Below, one piece after another: positions 25,438-34,051 of a stretch of DNA of 64,000 nt (positions are counted from its first letter, which is position 1; the number at the start of each line of letters is the position of its first letter). This stretch comes from Xanthobacter tagetidis (GTDB lineage Bacteria; Pseudomonadota; Alphaproteobacteria; Rhizobiales; Xanthobacteraceae): NCBI RefSeq assembly GCF_003667445.1, contig NZ_RCTF01000002.1, positions 248,001 to 312,000 of the forward strand, in the 5' to 3' direction. A program made the position numbers and the translations under genes. The notes below the pieces were generated by a model, which saw only the letters and a program-made list of their open reading frames with translations, made no database searches and had not been told where the DNA came from.

Positions 25438-26295
25438 CTATTTCGGCACGCCGTTGATGACGAACAGCGCGTCGAGGAACTGGTCCGGCGGGAACGCGCC
25501 GAACGAGCGCGCATAGATCTGCCGGATGCTCTCGGTGCGGTAGAGGTTGGCCAGCGTGGTGTCCACCAGCAGGCGGAACGCCTGGTCGCCGCGCGGCATG
25601 GCGAGCGCGTAGGTCTCGAAGGTGAAATACTGCTCCGAGAGGGTCAGGTTGCCGCCCTTGGCGCGGTTGCGGATGAGATAAGCCAGGATGCCGCGGTCGC
25701 CGAAATAGGCGTCGAGCTTGCCGTCCGCCAGGAGGTCGAGGCCCTGCGGGTGGTCGTCCACCAGCACGATGTCGGCGGGGATGCGCATCTGCGCGAGCGT
25801 GGTGCGCAGCGTCTCCTCGGTGGTGGTGCCCTTGAGCACGCCCACCTTCTTGCCCTTGAGGTCTTCAAGGCCCTTCACCGGCGTGCCGCGGGTCACCACG
25901 CTGGCGCCGTCGAGGAAGGTGGGCAGCGAGAAGTCCACCAGTGCCCGGCGCGACATGGTCATGGAGGTGGGATCGCACAGGATGTCGATCTGCCCGTTCT
26001 TCACCGCCTCGAAGCGGTTCTCGGCGGTGATCTTCACATAGTCGATCTTCAGGCTGGGCAGCTTCAAATGCTGCTTCACCGCGCCCGCCACCTCGCGGCA
26101 CAGGTCGACGATATAGCCCGCCGCCTGGCCGTTCGCCGCCTCGTAGGAATAAGGCGGCGCGAAATGGCGGTAGCCGATGCGGAAGGTCTTGCTCTCGGCC
26201 ACCCGCTCCAGCGTCTGGGCGGCGGCGGGGGCGAGCGCGCCCGCCAGCATCAGCGCCGCCGCGCACAGGACCGCGCGCACCATGTTCCGCTTCAT
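25438..26295 (-). CDS. ABC transporter substrate-binding protein, family 3 (polar amino acid type)
   Basis: A 285-residue periplasmic receptor of the SBP_bac_3 family. The signal peptide ends at about residue 27 (ALAPAAA before QTLERV). Typical features are TFRIGYRHFAPPYSYEAANG, a GYIVDLCREVA block, the strongly conserved QIDILCDPTSMTMSRRALVD with FSLPTF, and KGKKVGVLKGTTTEETLR. It probably binds an amino acid or similar compound. No permease or ATPase gene is adjacent, so it is an orphan receptor or serves components encoded elsewhere. It is divergent from the NMT1-type importer set at 26537. Confidence 0.88.
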   Translation of the reverse strand: MKRNMVRAVLCAAALMLAGALAPAAAQTLERVAESKTFRIGYRHFAPPYSYEAANGQAAGYIVDLCREVAGAVKQHLKLPSLKIDYVKITAENRFEAVKNGQIDILCDPTSMTMSRRALVDFSLPTFLDGASVVTRGTPVKGLEDLKGKKVGVLKGTTTEETLRTTLAQMRIPADIVLVDDHPQGLDLLADGKLDAYFGDRGILAYLIRNRAKGGNLTLSEQYFTFETYALAMPRGDQAFRLLVDTTLANLYRTESIRQIYARSFGAFPPDQFLDALFVINGVPK

Positions 26296-26457
26296 GGCCT
26301 TCTCCCCCGACCTCTCCTCGCGGCGCGCCGTGGCGTCGGCGCTTGCCCTGCCGTTCCTTTTAGCATGCACCGGAGCGGCGCCGAACGCCAAGCTTGGCCT
26401 TATGCGGCCTTCGCGCACCGCGGGAAGGGGGATGCGGGACATTCCGGAGCTTCACGC

Positions 26458-26475
26458 TATATCCAATCGGATATA
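26458..26475. promoter_or_regulatory. Palindromic operator candidate TATATCC-N4-GGATATA
   Basis: A perfect 7-bp inverted repeat with a 4-bp spacer, TATATCCAATCGGATATA, lies in the divergent region 62 bp before the binding-protein gene at 26537. It is strikingly AT-rich for this genome. Symmetry and size fit a dimeric repressor; Rrf2-type regulators are one possibility. The cognate factor is not identifiable here. Confidence 0.55.
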
Positions 26476-26479
26476 AGAA

Positions 26480-26518
26480 GGCCTGCCGCCGCGCCGGCAC
26501 GGCGCCCGGCGGCAGGCC
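26480..26518 (+). promoter_or_regulatory. Very stable hairpin in the leader before the NMT1-type binding-protein gene
   Basis: GGCCTGCCGCC at 26480-26490 pairs perfectly with GGCGGCAGGCC at 26508-26518, and the interior GCGCC/GGCGC extends the stem by five more pairs after a 2-nt bulge. It starts 5 nt after the TATATCC palindrome and ends 18 nt before the ATG at 26537. It could act in mRNA stability or attenuation, or control access to the ribosome-binding site. Confidence 0.5.
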
Positions 26519-26536
26519 ATTGCGAGGACCTGGTTC

Positions 26537-27532
26537 ATGACGCCATTGCTTTCCCGCCGCCACCTGATCGCCGGCACGGCCGCGCTCGGCGGATCGCTTG
26601 CCCTCTCGCCGCGCCTGCTGCGCGCGGCGCCGCTCGAAGGCCTCGACGTGCTCGGCGCGCCCAACGCCTCCACCATCGTGCTGGTGCGGCTGATGCAGAC
26701 CGCGCCGTTCGCGGCGGCTGCGCCTAGCGCCTCGTTCCGGCTCTGGCGCGACACCGACGACCTGCGCGCCGCCATTGTCTCCGGCCGCACGAAGCTCTTC
26801 ACCACGCCCACCCACGTGCCGGCCAATCTCGCCAATCGCGGCCTGTCGCTGAAGCTGCTGTGCCTGCTCTCCATGGGGCACCTGTCCATCGTCACGGCGG
26901 ACGAGAGCATCACGTCCTTCAAGGACCTCGCCGGCAAGCCGGTCCTCGGCTTCTTCCGCAACGACATGCCGGACCTCGTGTTCCGCGCCATCGCCCGGCG
27001 CGAGGGGCTCGACCCGGACAAGGACATGACGCTCACCTACGTGCAGACGCCCATGGAGGCGGCGCAGATGCTGGCGGCGGGGCGCGCCGCCACCGCCGTG
27101 CTCTCCGAGCCGCCCGCCACCGCCGCCATCATGATGGCGAAGAAGGAGGGCCGCACTTTGCGCCGGGCCGTCAGCCTCCAGGCGGAATGGAAGCGCCTCT
27201 ATGGCGGTGACGGCATCCCCATGGCCGGCGTCGCGGTCCATGAAGCCCTGCTCGCGGACAGCCCGGAACTGATGGCGGCGCTGCGCCAGGGCATGGTGCC
27301 GGCCAAGGACTGGGTGCTCCAGGACCGCGCGGCGGCCGCCGCGCTGGCGGAAGAGACGATGCAGATCAAGGCGCCCATGTTCTCCGCCGCGCTCGACCAT
27401 TTCAACGTTGTGGCGGTGGGGGCAAAGCCCATGCAAGGCGCCCTGGTCGCCTTCTACGAGGCGATCCTGGCGCTGGCGCCCGAGGCGCTGGGCGGCCGGC
27501 TGCCGCCCGACAGCTTCTATCTCGACCTGTGA
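26537..27532 (+). CDS. ABC transporter substrate-binding protein (NMT1/SsuA-like)
   Basis: A 331-residue exported receptor with a Tat-type signal (LSRRHLIAGTAALGGSLALS). The body has the NMT1-family layout: FRLWRDTDDLRAAIVSGRTK, an interdomain SITSFKDLAGKPVLGFFRND segment, and TPMEAAQMLAAGRAATAVLS. It overlaps the permease gene by GTGA. Ligands of this group range over sulfonates, nitrate/taurine-like anions and thiamine precursors, and I cannot choose among them. The upstream palindrome and hairpin suggest tight control, and a truncated haemoglobin gene ends the neighbourhood. Confidence 0.82.
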   Translation: MTPLLSRRHLIAGTAALGGSLALSPRLLRAAPLEGLDVLGAPNASTIVLVRLMQTAPFAAAAPSASFRLWRDTDDLRAAIVSGRTKLFTTPTHVPANLANRGLSLKLLCLLSMGHLSIVTADESITSFKDLAGKPVLGFFRNDMPDLVFRAIARREGLDPDKDMTLTYVQTPMEAAQMLAAGRAATAVLSEPPATAAIMMAKKEGRTLRRAVSLQAEWKRLYGGDGIPMAGVAVHEALLADSPELMAALRQGMVPAKDWVLQDRAAAAALAEETMQIKAPMFSAALDHFNVVAVGAKPMQGALVAFYEAILALAPEALGGRLPPDSFYLDL

Positions 27533-28308
27533 GCCCGGCGCGCGCGCGGCGTGGGCAGGCGGGATGGGGCGCGCTCGGCCTCGTCGCGCTGGCGCTCGCC
27601 TGGCAGGCGGGGCACTGGGCATTCGGCCCGTTCGTGCTGCCGTCGCTGGCCGAGACCGGCCGGGCCCTGGCGGGGCTGATCGCCAGCGGCGCCGCGGTCC
27701 CGGCGCTGGCGCAGACCGCGGTCCACGCGCTGGGCGGCTTCCTCGCCGGCGGCGCGGCGGGGCTCGCGCTGGGACTTCTCGGCGGCGCGTTCGTGCCGGT
27801 GGGGGCGGCGGTGCGGCCGGCGCTCACCGCCATCCTCGGCACGCCGCCCATCGCCTGGGTCGTGCTGGCGCTCCTGTGGTTCGGCCCCGGTGGCGGCGCG
27901 CCCACCTTCACGGTGGCGGTGACGGCGGCGCCGATCGTGTTCCTCGCCGCGCTCCAGGGGGTGCGGGCCGGCGACCCGCGCCTCGCCGAGATGGCGGCGG
28001 TCTATCGCGCGCCGCCGCTCCAGCGCCTGACCGACCTGCTGCTGCCGCGCCTCGCCCAGTTCCTGGCGCCGGCGTTCGCCACCGCGCTCGCCTTCGCGTT
28101 CAAGGTGGCGGTGATGGCGGAGGTGCTGAGCGGCGCGGACGGTGTGGGCGGCGCCATCGCCACCGCCCGGGCCTATCTCGATCTGCCGCAGACCATGGCC
28201 TGGATCGTGCTCGTGGTGGCGGCGCTGCTCGCCGCCGACGCGGTGCTGTTCGCGCCGCTGCGCGGCTGGATCGCGGCCAACGGCCCGGCGCCCGCGGCGG
28301 CGGGTTAG
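27529..28308 (+). CDS. ABC transporter permease (SsuC/TauC-like)
   Basis: A 259-residue membrane protein starting at a GTG that overlaps the binding-protein stop codon. It has about six helices and the inner-membrane component signature in RAGDPRLAEMAAVYRAPPLQ followed by LTDLLLPRLAQFLAPA (the EAA-type loop). Other features are ILGTPPIAWVVLALLWFGPG and DGVGGAIATARAYLDLPQTM. This is the SsuC/TauC class of permeases. It lies 3 nt before the ATPase gene; the three genes form one importer. Confidence 0.88.
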   Translation: MSPARARRGQAGWGALGLVALALAWQAGHWAFGPFVLPSLAETGRALAGLIASGAAVPALAQTAVHALGGFLAGGAAGLALGLLGGAFVPVGAAVRPALTAILGTPPIAWVVLALLWFGPGGGAPTFTVAVTAAPIVFLAALQGVRAGDPRLAEMAAVYRAPPLQRLTDLLLPRLAQFLAPAFATALAFAFKVAVMAEVLSGADGVGGAIATARAYLDLPQTMAWIVLVVAALLAADAVLFAPLRGWIAANGPAPAAAG

Positions 28309-28311
28309 GCC

Positions 28312-29037
28312 ATGCTCCGGCTCGATGGGGTGTGCCTCTCGTTCGGGGACGGGCCGGTGCTCGACGGCATCGGCCTCGCGGTGCCCACGGGCCGGCTGGT
28401 GGCGCTGATCGGCCCCTCCGGCTGCGGCAAGACCACGCTGCTCGGCCTCGCCGCCGGCGCGCTGCAGCCGCAGGCGGGGCGGGTGGAGAACCGCTTCGCG
28501 CGCACCGCCATGGTGTTCCAGGAGCCGCGCCTGCTGCCGTGGGCGGGGGCGCTCGACAATGCCGCCTTCGGGCTGAAGGCCATGGGGCTGGCGCGCGGCG
28601 ACCGGCGCGCGCGGGCGCGGGACATCCTGCTGCGCCTCGGCCTCACGCTGCGCGACCTCGCCAAGCGCCCGGGGGCGCTCTCCGGCGGCATGCGCCAGCG
28701 GGTCGCCATCGCCCGGGCGCTGGCGGTCGAGCCGGACCTGCTTCTGATGGACGAGCCGTTCTCGGCGCTGGACGTGGGCCTCAGGGCGGAGCTTCAGGCG
28801 CTGGTGCGCGCCGAGGTGGAGCGCGCCGGCATCGCCGTGCTGTTCGTGACCCACGACGTCGCCGAGGCCGTGCGGCTCGCCGACCGGATCGTGGTGCTCT
28901 CGCCGCGCCCGGCGCGCGTGGTGGCGGACCTTGCGAGTGTGCCGCTGGCCGCGCCGAGCGCGGTGTTCGCGGAGGCCGCGCGGCTGCTGGCGCTGCCCGA
29001 GGTGGTGGCGGCACTCGCCCCGCCGGTGCGCGCCTGA
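28312..29037 (+). CDS. ABC transporter ATP-binding protein (SsuB/TauB-like)
   Basis: A 241-residue ATPase. Walker A is GPSGCGKTT at about residues 35-43, the Q-loop is [20 protein letters not shown] (typical of SsuB/TauB/NrtD ATPases), the signature is LSGGMRQRVAIARAL, Walker B is LLLMDEPFSALD, and the switch His is in [16 protein letters not shown]. It powers the importer formed with the two preceding genes. It is convergent with the truncated-haemoglobin gene, 4 bp apart, leaving no room for a separate terminator. Confidence 0.92.
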   Translation: MLRLDGVCLSFGDGPVLDGIGLAVPTGRLVALIGPSGCGKTTLLGLAAGALQPQAGRVENRFARTAMVFQEPRLLPWAGALDNAAFGLKAMGLARGDRRARARDILLRLGLTLRDLAKRPGALSGGMRQRVAIARALAVEPDLLLMDEPFSALDVGLRAELQALVRAEVERAGIAVLFVTHDVAEAVRLADRIVVLSPRPARVVADLASVPLAAPSAVFAEAARLLALPEVVAALAPPVRA

Positions 29038-29041
29038 CCGC

Positions 29042-29503
29042 TCAGCCGCGGGGCAGGGGGCCGACCTTCATGGTGTCCTCGCCGCGATGCAGCGCGATGG
29101 ACAGGCGGAAGCTGGTGCCGATGCGCTCGGCGAGCGCGATCACCCGGTTGGCGTCGGCGGGGGCGAACACAGCGTCGGCGGTGGCGCGGAACAGCGTCAG
29201 CCAGCGCGCGAAATGGGTGTCCGACAGGTCCGGCATGCGCAAATGCGGCGGCAGCGGCCGCCCGTCATAGCGTGCGGTGCGCAGCAGCACCGAGGACCAG
29301 AAGTCGCACATCTTGGCCAGATGCACCGGCCAGGCTTCGGGCGCGATCTCGCGGCCGAACACCGGACCGAGCAAAGCGTCCGCGCGCACCTCGTCGTAGA
29401 AGCCGTGCACCAGCCGGTGGATGTTGTCTTCCGTGATGCTGGCGCCGGTATCGGCCAGGAGGGAGCGCGGGGCGGGCGCCTGGGTCTGGGAAAGCTCGCT
29501 CAT
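29042..29503 (-). CDS. Group III truncated haemoglobin
   Basis: A 153-residue globin of the 2-on-2 group III type. The body runs from ITEDNIHRLVHGFYDEVRAD and LLGPVFGREI through WPVHLAKMCDFWSSVLLRTA and RYDGRPLPPHLRMPDLSDTH to HFARWLTLFRATADAVF. FARWL with the preceding His is the expected haem-pocket region. Group III proteins bind O2 or NO; physiological roles are poorly known and include NO and microaerobic responses. The ATG follows AAGGA on the coding strand. The short N-terminal Gln/Pro-rich leader is variable in the family. Confidence 0.9.
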   Translation of the reverse strand: MSELSQTQAPAPRSLLADTGASITEDNIHRLVHGFYDEVRADALLGPVFGREIAPEAWPVHLAKMCDFWSSVLLRTARYDGRPLPPHLRMPDLSDTHFARWLTLFRATADAVFAPADANRVIALAERIGTSFRLSIALHRGEDTMKVGPLPRG

Positions 29504-29741
29504 CGCACCATCCTTCCTGCGGCGCCGGGCCTGCGCAAGTCCGCCGTCGTGAGGCGGCCATTCCTGAGGGCGCGCCGGGGGGCAGGCATTGCGCCAGATC
29601 AATTCGCCCGGCGGCGGGCGCGGCCGCGCCCGCCTTGCAAATCGGGCGGCAATATGGCTCTTGGGCGCGAAGGCTGGCCCGCGGGCGCAGCCATGTGGTG
29701 TTGGCGCGGTCGTCGGCCCGCGCCTCGGCCGGAGGCATGAC

Positions 29742-30413
29742 ATGATTGATTTCGCCGAGCTTCGCCGCGGCATGGTGGACGGCCAGGTGCGCACCAACGA
29801 CGTGACCGACCACCGCATCATCGCCGCGATGCTGGAGATCCCCCGCGAGCGCTTCGTGCCGGCCAGCCTGAAGTCGCTGGCCTATATCGACGACGACCTC
29901 CAGATCCGCGCCGCCGGTTCGGGCGCGGTGCCCCGCTTCCTGCTGGAGCCGATGATTCTCGCCCGCCTGGTGCAGCTCGCCGACATCGAGGCCGGCGAGC
30001 ATGTGCTCGATGTGGGCGCCGGCACCGGTTATTCGTCGGCGCTGCTCTCGCGCCTCGCGCAGCAGGTGGTGGCGCTGGAGGAGGACCCGGACCTCGCCGC
30101 TGCCGCGACCTCCACGCTCGCCGACCTCGGCGTCGACAACGTGGCGGTGATGCAGGGCCCGCTCGCCGCCGGCTGGGCGAGCGAGGCGCCCTACGACTGC
30201 ATCCTGCTCAATGGGGCGGTGGACGAGGTTCCTGCCGCGCTGTTCGCGCAGCTCAAGGAGGGCGGTCGCCTCATCGCCGTGGTGGGCGGCGGCGGCGCGG
30301 GCCGCGCCTGCGTCTTCACCAAGGTGGCCGGTCAGCCGAGCGAGCGCATCGCCTTCAACGCCGCCGTGCCCGCTCTGCCCGGCTTCGAAGCCCCGCAGCG
30401 CTTCGTCTTCTGA
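29742..30413 (+). CDS. pcm: Protein-L-isoaspartate O-methyltransferase family protein
   Basis: A 223-residue SAM-dependent methyltransferase of the PCMT family. It starts IDFAELRRGMVDGQVRTNDV. The glycine-rich SAM motif is EHVLDVGAGTGYSSALLSRL at about residues 87-106, followed by VVALEEDPDLAAAA and YDCILLNGAVDEVPAALFAQ. Genes of this type sit directly before tolC in many Rhizobiales. GGAGG lies about 8 nt before the ATG. True isoaspartyl repair activity is not certain for this alphaproteobacterial branch, so the symbol marks family only. Confidence 0.85.
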   Translation: MIDFAELRRGMVDGQVRTNDVTDHRIIAAMLEIPRERFVPASLKSLAYIDDDLQIRAAGSGAVPRFLLEPMILARLVQLADIEAGEHVLDVGAGTGYSSALLSRLAQQVVALEEDPDLAAAATSTLADLGVDNVAVMQGPLAAGWASEAPYDCILLNGAVDEVPAALFAQLKEGGRLIAVVGGGGAGRACVFTKVAGQPSERIAFNAAVPALPGFEAPQRFVF

Positions 30414-30432
30414 CCCACCTGTGGCCCGATTG

Positions 30433-30458
30433 CCGCGGTGCTGCGAAAAGCACCGCGG
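30433..30458 (+). terminator. Perfect 10-bp hairpin after the pcm-like gene
   Basis: CCGCGGTGCT at 30433-30442 pairs with AGCACCGCGG at 30449-30458 around the loop GCGAAA, 20 bp after the stop codon. No T-run follows, so termination would be partial or need Rho; it may also separate this gene from tolC. A second inverted repeat, GTGCGG-N19-CCGCAC (30490-30520), lies closer to tolC. Confidence 0.5.
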
Positions 30459-30573
30459 GATCGAACCGGTCGGTTCCGTCTGCGGCAAGGTGCGGATATC
30501 TTTCCGAAAAGTTACCGCACGGCCCAGCTCTCGACGGGGGCTGTCGCACGCCGTGTCGGACCAGGAGAACTCG

Positions 30574-31974
30574 ATGTCGTTTGCGACGAGCATGCGCCGA
30601 CCGGCCCTGGCCTCCGGCCTGGCCTTCCTGGCGCTGGCCGCGCTCGCGCTTCCCGCGCGGGAAGCTGCGGCACAGACGCTCGATCAGGCGCTTGCCCAGG
30701 CCTATGTGAACAACCCGACCCTCAATTCGCAGCGCGCCGGTACGCGCGCCGTGGACGAGACCGTGCCGCAGGCCCTGTCCGGCTACCGGCCGACCTTGTT
30801 CGCCACCGCCTCGGCCGGCGTCGAATCGGCGCGCGCCAGGTCCCAGGGCGTGTCCACCTCGGGAACGCTGTGGCCGCGCCAGTTCGCGCTTACCGCCACG
30901 CAGACCATCTTCAACGGCTTCATCACCGCCAACACCACGCGCACCGCCGAATCGCAGGTGCGCGGCTCGCGCGAGACGCTGCGCAACACCGAGCAGGCGG
31001 TGCTGCTGAACGGCGCCACCGCCTACATGAACGTGATCCAGGCGATCGCGCTGCTCGACCTGCAGAACCAGAACCTCGCCGCCCTCCAGCAGGAACTGCG
31101 CGCCACGCGCGACCGCTTCAACGTGGGCGAGGTGACGCGCACGGACGTCGCCCAGGCCGAGGCGCGCGTCGCCGACGCCCAGTACGGCGTGAGCCAGGCG
31201 ATCGCCAACCTGTCGTCCGCCAAGGCGGTCTACCGCCAGGTGATCGGCGTCGAGCCGGGCCGCCTCGTGTCGCCGGGCGCGGCGATCGAGGCCATGCTGC
31301 CGCGCAATCTCGGCCAGGTGGTCACCGCCGGCCTCGACCACCACCCGGCGGTGAAGGCCTCCGAGTTCGCGGTCGATGCCGCCATGTTCCAGGTGAAGGT
31401 GGCCGAGGGCGCGCTGATGCCCAACCTCAACGTCCAGGGCCAGCTCTACCAGACCTATGACAGCTCCGCGTCGGTCGACAGCGCGCGCGCCGCAGAGGTG
31501 ACGCTGAACCTGTCGGTGCCGATCTATCAGGGCGGCGTCGAGTACGCGAACATCCGCCAGAACAAGGAACTGCTGACCCAGGCGCGGATCGAGGTGGACG
31601 TGAACCGCGATTCCATCCGCGCTCTGGCGGTGCAGTATTGGGGCGCGCTGGAGGCCTCGAAGGCGCAGATCGCGTCGGCCCAGTCGGCGGTCGCGGCCAA
31701 CACGCTCGCCCTCGAAGGCGTGCGCGAGGAATGGCGCGTCGGCCAGCGCACCACCACCGACGTGCTGAACGCGCAGCGCGACCTCACCAACAGCCGCTCC
31801 GCCTTGGTGACCGCCCAGCGGGACCGCGTAGTGGCGGCCTATTCGCTCGTGTCCATCATCGGCAAGCTCGACGCGATCTCGCTGCGGCTCAAGGTGAACG
31901 TCTACAATCCCACGGTGCACTACAATCAGGTGCGCGACAGCTGGGCCGGCGTCCGCACGCCCGACGGCAAATAA
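30574..31974 (+). CDS. tolC: TolC family outer-membrane channel protein
   Basis: A 466-residue outer-membrane efflux duct used by tripartite pumps and type I secretion. The signal peptide ends near residue 34 (AREAAA before QTLDQALAQAYV). Two OEP repeats follow. The first has NNPTLNSQRAGTRAVDETVP, FALTATQTIFNG and RDRFNVGEVTRTDVAQAEAR. The second has VTLNLSVPIYQGGVEYANIR and REEWRVGQRTTTDVLNAQRD. These are diagnostic of TolC. CCAGGAGAAC precedes the ATG at 30574. It lies in the conserved block pcm-tolC-popZ-valS. Confidence 0.95.
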   Translation: MSFATSMRRPALASGLAFLALAALALPAREAAAQTLDQALAQAYVNNPTLNSQRAGTRAVDETVPQALSGYRPTLFATASAGVESARARSQGVSTSGTLWPRQFALTATQTIFNGFITANTTRTAESQVRGSRETLRNTEQAVLLNGATAYMNVIQAIALLDLQNQNLAALQQELRATRDRFNVGEVTRTDVAQAEARVADAQYGVSQAIANLSSAKAVYRQVIGVEPGRLVSPGAAIEAMLPRNLGQVVTAGLDHHPAVKASEFAVDAAMFQVKVAEGALMPNLNVQGQLYQTYDSSASVDSARAAEVTLNLSVPIYQGGVEYANIRQNKELLTQARIEVDVNRDSIRALAVQYWGALEASKAQIASAQSAVAANTLALEGVREEWRVGQRTTTDVLNAQRDLTNSRSALVTAQRDRVVAAYSLVSIIGKLDAISLRLKVNVYNPTVHYNQVRDSWAGVRTPDGK

Positions 31975-32128
31975 GCGAAATACAAAATAAAGCCGGATAA
32001 AGGACGCCCGCGCGGGTTGCGACAAGTATTGCGGATGCCATAATTCCCCGAGTTACAGGTGATTCTGGCGTCCGGTCGCGTTTGCCAGCGCGAGGGTCGA
32101 GTGACGTCTCCGGCCGAGGTGTCGAGAC

Positions 32129-33073
32129 ATGTCTGCAAGCCCCAAGCTCCAAGAACCCTCCATGGACGAGATTCTCGCCTCCATCCGTCGCATCATCGCC
32201 GACGATGAACTGACCACGTCGCAGCGGCGCGGTGCGGCCGAGGCCGGATCGTCGCGCCGCTACGACGAGGAGCCGGCGCCGCGCGGCGGCGACGTGCGGC
32301 GCTGGGAACCGCGCGCCGAACGCCGCCCTGCCTCTCCCCGCCCCGAATTGCGCGGTGCGGATGTCCGCGCCCAGGAGATGCGGGGGCAGGAAATGCGCGG
32401 TTCCGAGGGTAGGGCCTCCGAGGGCAGGGGCTCCGAGGGACGAGGTTCCGATGGGCGCGGGTCGGATTCGCGCGGCGATGAGCAGCCGCTGGCGGATTTC
32501 GACGGTCTCGACGCCCTTCAGGAACTCGACGCCCATCTCGCCGATCTGCGCGCTTCCGAGGAGCGGACCGCCGAGCGCCGTGCCGAGGGGCGCCCGCCCC
32601 GGGCTCCGCTGCGCGGCGATGCTGCGGAGCCCCGCCGCTACCCCTCCGATCCCGTTCCCGGCTTCGAGGAGCGCCGCGAGGCGCGCGCCCACGCCCGCGA
32701 TGCGGACGCCGAGCGCGCGGTGCGCCGCTCCGAGCGGCGGGAGATGCGCGAGAATCTCGCGCGCCCGGCTGCGCCCGAGCCTGCTCCGCAGCGGCCCTCG
32801 CTCGCCGCCGCCCGCGCCGCGGTCGAGAGCGACGCGCCGCCGCCCGCCGCGCGCCGCAAGGACCTGCTGTCGCCCGCCGCCGATGCCGCCATCGCCTCGG
32901 CCATGAATGCGCTCGGCGACCTCGTCCTGCCGCAGCGCGACCGCACGGTGGAGGATCTCGTGAAGGAGATTCTGCGGCCGATGCTGAAGGAATGGCTGGA
33001 CGAGAACCTGCCCCACCTCGTCGAGCAGCTCGTGCGCGCCGAGATCGAGCGGGTGGTGCGCTCCGGCCGCTGA
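32129..33073 (+). CDS. popZ: PopZ-like polar organising protein (DUF2497)
   Basis: A 314-residue protein of the DUF2497/PopZ family, which forms a polar matrix that anchors the chromosome origin and cell-cycle proteins. The conserved N-terminal helix is EPSMDEILASIRRIIADDE at about residues 9-27. A long disordered Arg/Glu/Pro-rich middle follows, and the conserved C-terminal oligomerisation region is RTVEDLVKEILRPMLKEWLD with ENLPHLVEQLVRAEIERVV at about 270-310. The middle is much longer than the ~100-residue linker of Caulobacter PopZ. It holds five tandem copies of a RGSEGRG-like unit at about residues 90-116 (32397-32476). The gene precedes valS, apart from a small minus-strand gene in between. 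Confidence 0.85.
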   Translation: MSASPKLQEPSMDEILASIRRIIADDELTTSQRRGAAEAGSSRRYDEEPAPRGGDVRRWEPRAERRPASPRPELRGADVRAQEMRGQEMRGSEGRASEGRGSEGRGSDGRGSDSRGDEQPLADFDGLDALQELDAHLADLRASEERTAERRAEGRPPRAPLRGDAAEPRRYPSDPVPGFEERREARAHARDADAERAVRRSERREMRENLARPAAPEPAPQRPSLAAARAAVESDAPPPAARRKDLLSPAADAAIASAMNALGDLVLPQRDRTVEDLVKEILRPMLKEWLDENLPHLVEQLVRAEIERVVRSGR

Positions 33074-33146
33074 GCACCCCCGCTGGGCGCACTGCCGTAT
33101 CATCCGGCGCGGCACCGAGTCTGTGGTGCGTTGCTTCCCGAGCTTG

Positions 33147-33224
33147 CGTCATCCCCGGCCTCGTGCCGGGCATCCACGCCGCGTCGCCGCGTTGGATGGC
33201 TGGGACAAGCCCGGCCATGACGGC
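33147..33224. repeat. RIME-like mosaic palindromic element
   Basis: CGTCATCCCCGGCCTCGTGC then CGGGCATCCACGCCG on the left, and GTTGGATGGCTGGGACAAGC then CCGGCCATGACGGCG on the right, share the layout of 14191-14279. It lies between the convergent popZ-like and membrane-protein genes, a 252-bp gap with nothing else visible. Confidence 0.65.
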
Positions 33225-33325
33225 GTGTCCTGGGATGCTGCCCTCGCGGGCTCCGGGCGGCGCACACTCACACGGCAGCAGCAGGCGAGACCATAGTGGG
33301 GCTCGGCTCGACGCTCGATGCGACC

Positions 33326-33805
33326 CTACCTCTTGATCTCCACCAGCAGCACCCAGGCCTCGGCCGCCGCCTTGACGATGGACAGCACCTGCGCGGCGGC
33401 GATCCAGTAGATGCCGCTGCCGTCGCCCCGGATCAGCAGCACGCCGCCGGCGAGATAGGGCAGCGCCGCCAGCTCGAACAGCACCAGGTTCATGCCGACC
33501 ACGAGGCGCGAGCGCTTCTCGCTCGCCGCATTGGTGATGCAGATGTAGCTTCCGGCGATGAACAGCGGCGTCGCCGCCGCCACCACGAGAAGCCCGTGGG
33601 TCAAAAGGCCCAGCCCCGGCATCAGGAACACCAGGGACAGCACGGTCGCCACCAGGAGCAGCACCAGCGCCAGGAGCGCCCGGCTGGCGAGGCCGCTCGC
33701 CGCGAGGATGCGCTCCAGGTTGAGCGACAGGCCCACGAACAGCAGGCCGAGCAGCGCCGAGGCGCCGCCCACCATCGCCGCGAAGAAGTCCCCCCACGCG
33801 TCCAT
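33326..33805 (-). CDS. Small integral membrane protein, unknown function
   Basis: A 159-residue protein with four or five hydrophobic segments: FFAAMVGGASALLGLLFVGL, ALLALVLLLVATVLSLVFLM, HGLLVVAAATPLFIAGSYIC, and two more toward the C terminus (NLVLFELAALPYLAGGVLLI, then IYWIAAAQVLSIVKAAAEAW). I do not recognise a named family. The start MDAWGDFF is chosen because upstream in-frame codons give a Pro/Ala-rich, non-conserved leader. It is the only minus-strand gene in the pcm-to-exoR block. Confidence 0.65.
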   Translation of the reverse strand: MDAWGDFFAAMVGGASALLGLLFVGLSLNLERILAASGLASRALLALVLLLVATVLSLVFLMPGLGLLTHGLLVVAAATPLFIAGSYICITNAASEKRSRLVVGMNLVLFELAALPYLAGGVLLIRGDGSGIYWIAAAQVLSIVKAAAEAWVLLVEIKR

Positions 33806-34051
33806 CGCCCGCCCCGAACGCGCCGCCGCCCGCGGTGCCCCCACGTCGGGGAATAGAGCATCGGTGGCGGCCGACGTCCATGGCGCGGCGGCGCAGAATA
33901 GCGACGGCGTGCCCTTCGCCGCGCGGGCCGGCGGCGGCGCGGTTGACGCCGGCCCCGCCATGCGGCTTTAACGCCGCCTGAGATTTCAATCGTGTCCGCG
34001 CGCCGCTCCTGCGGCCGCCCGGCCGCCGCACCAGGTTCCGGAGCCCCGTTC

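Noticed and set aside
30574..31974. Possible type I secretion operon around tolC
   Set aside because: No ABC exporter or membrane-fusion protein lies nearby; the neighbourhood is the ordinary pcm-tolC-popZ-valS block.
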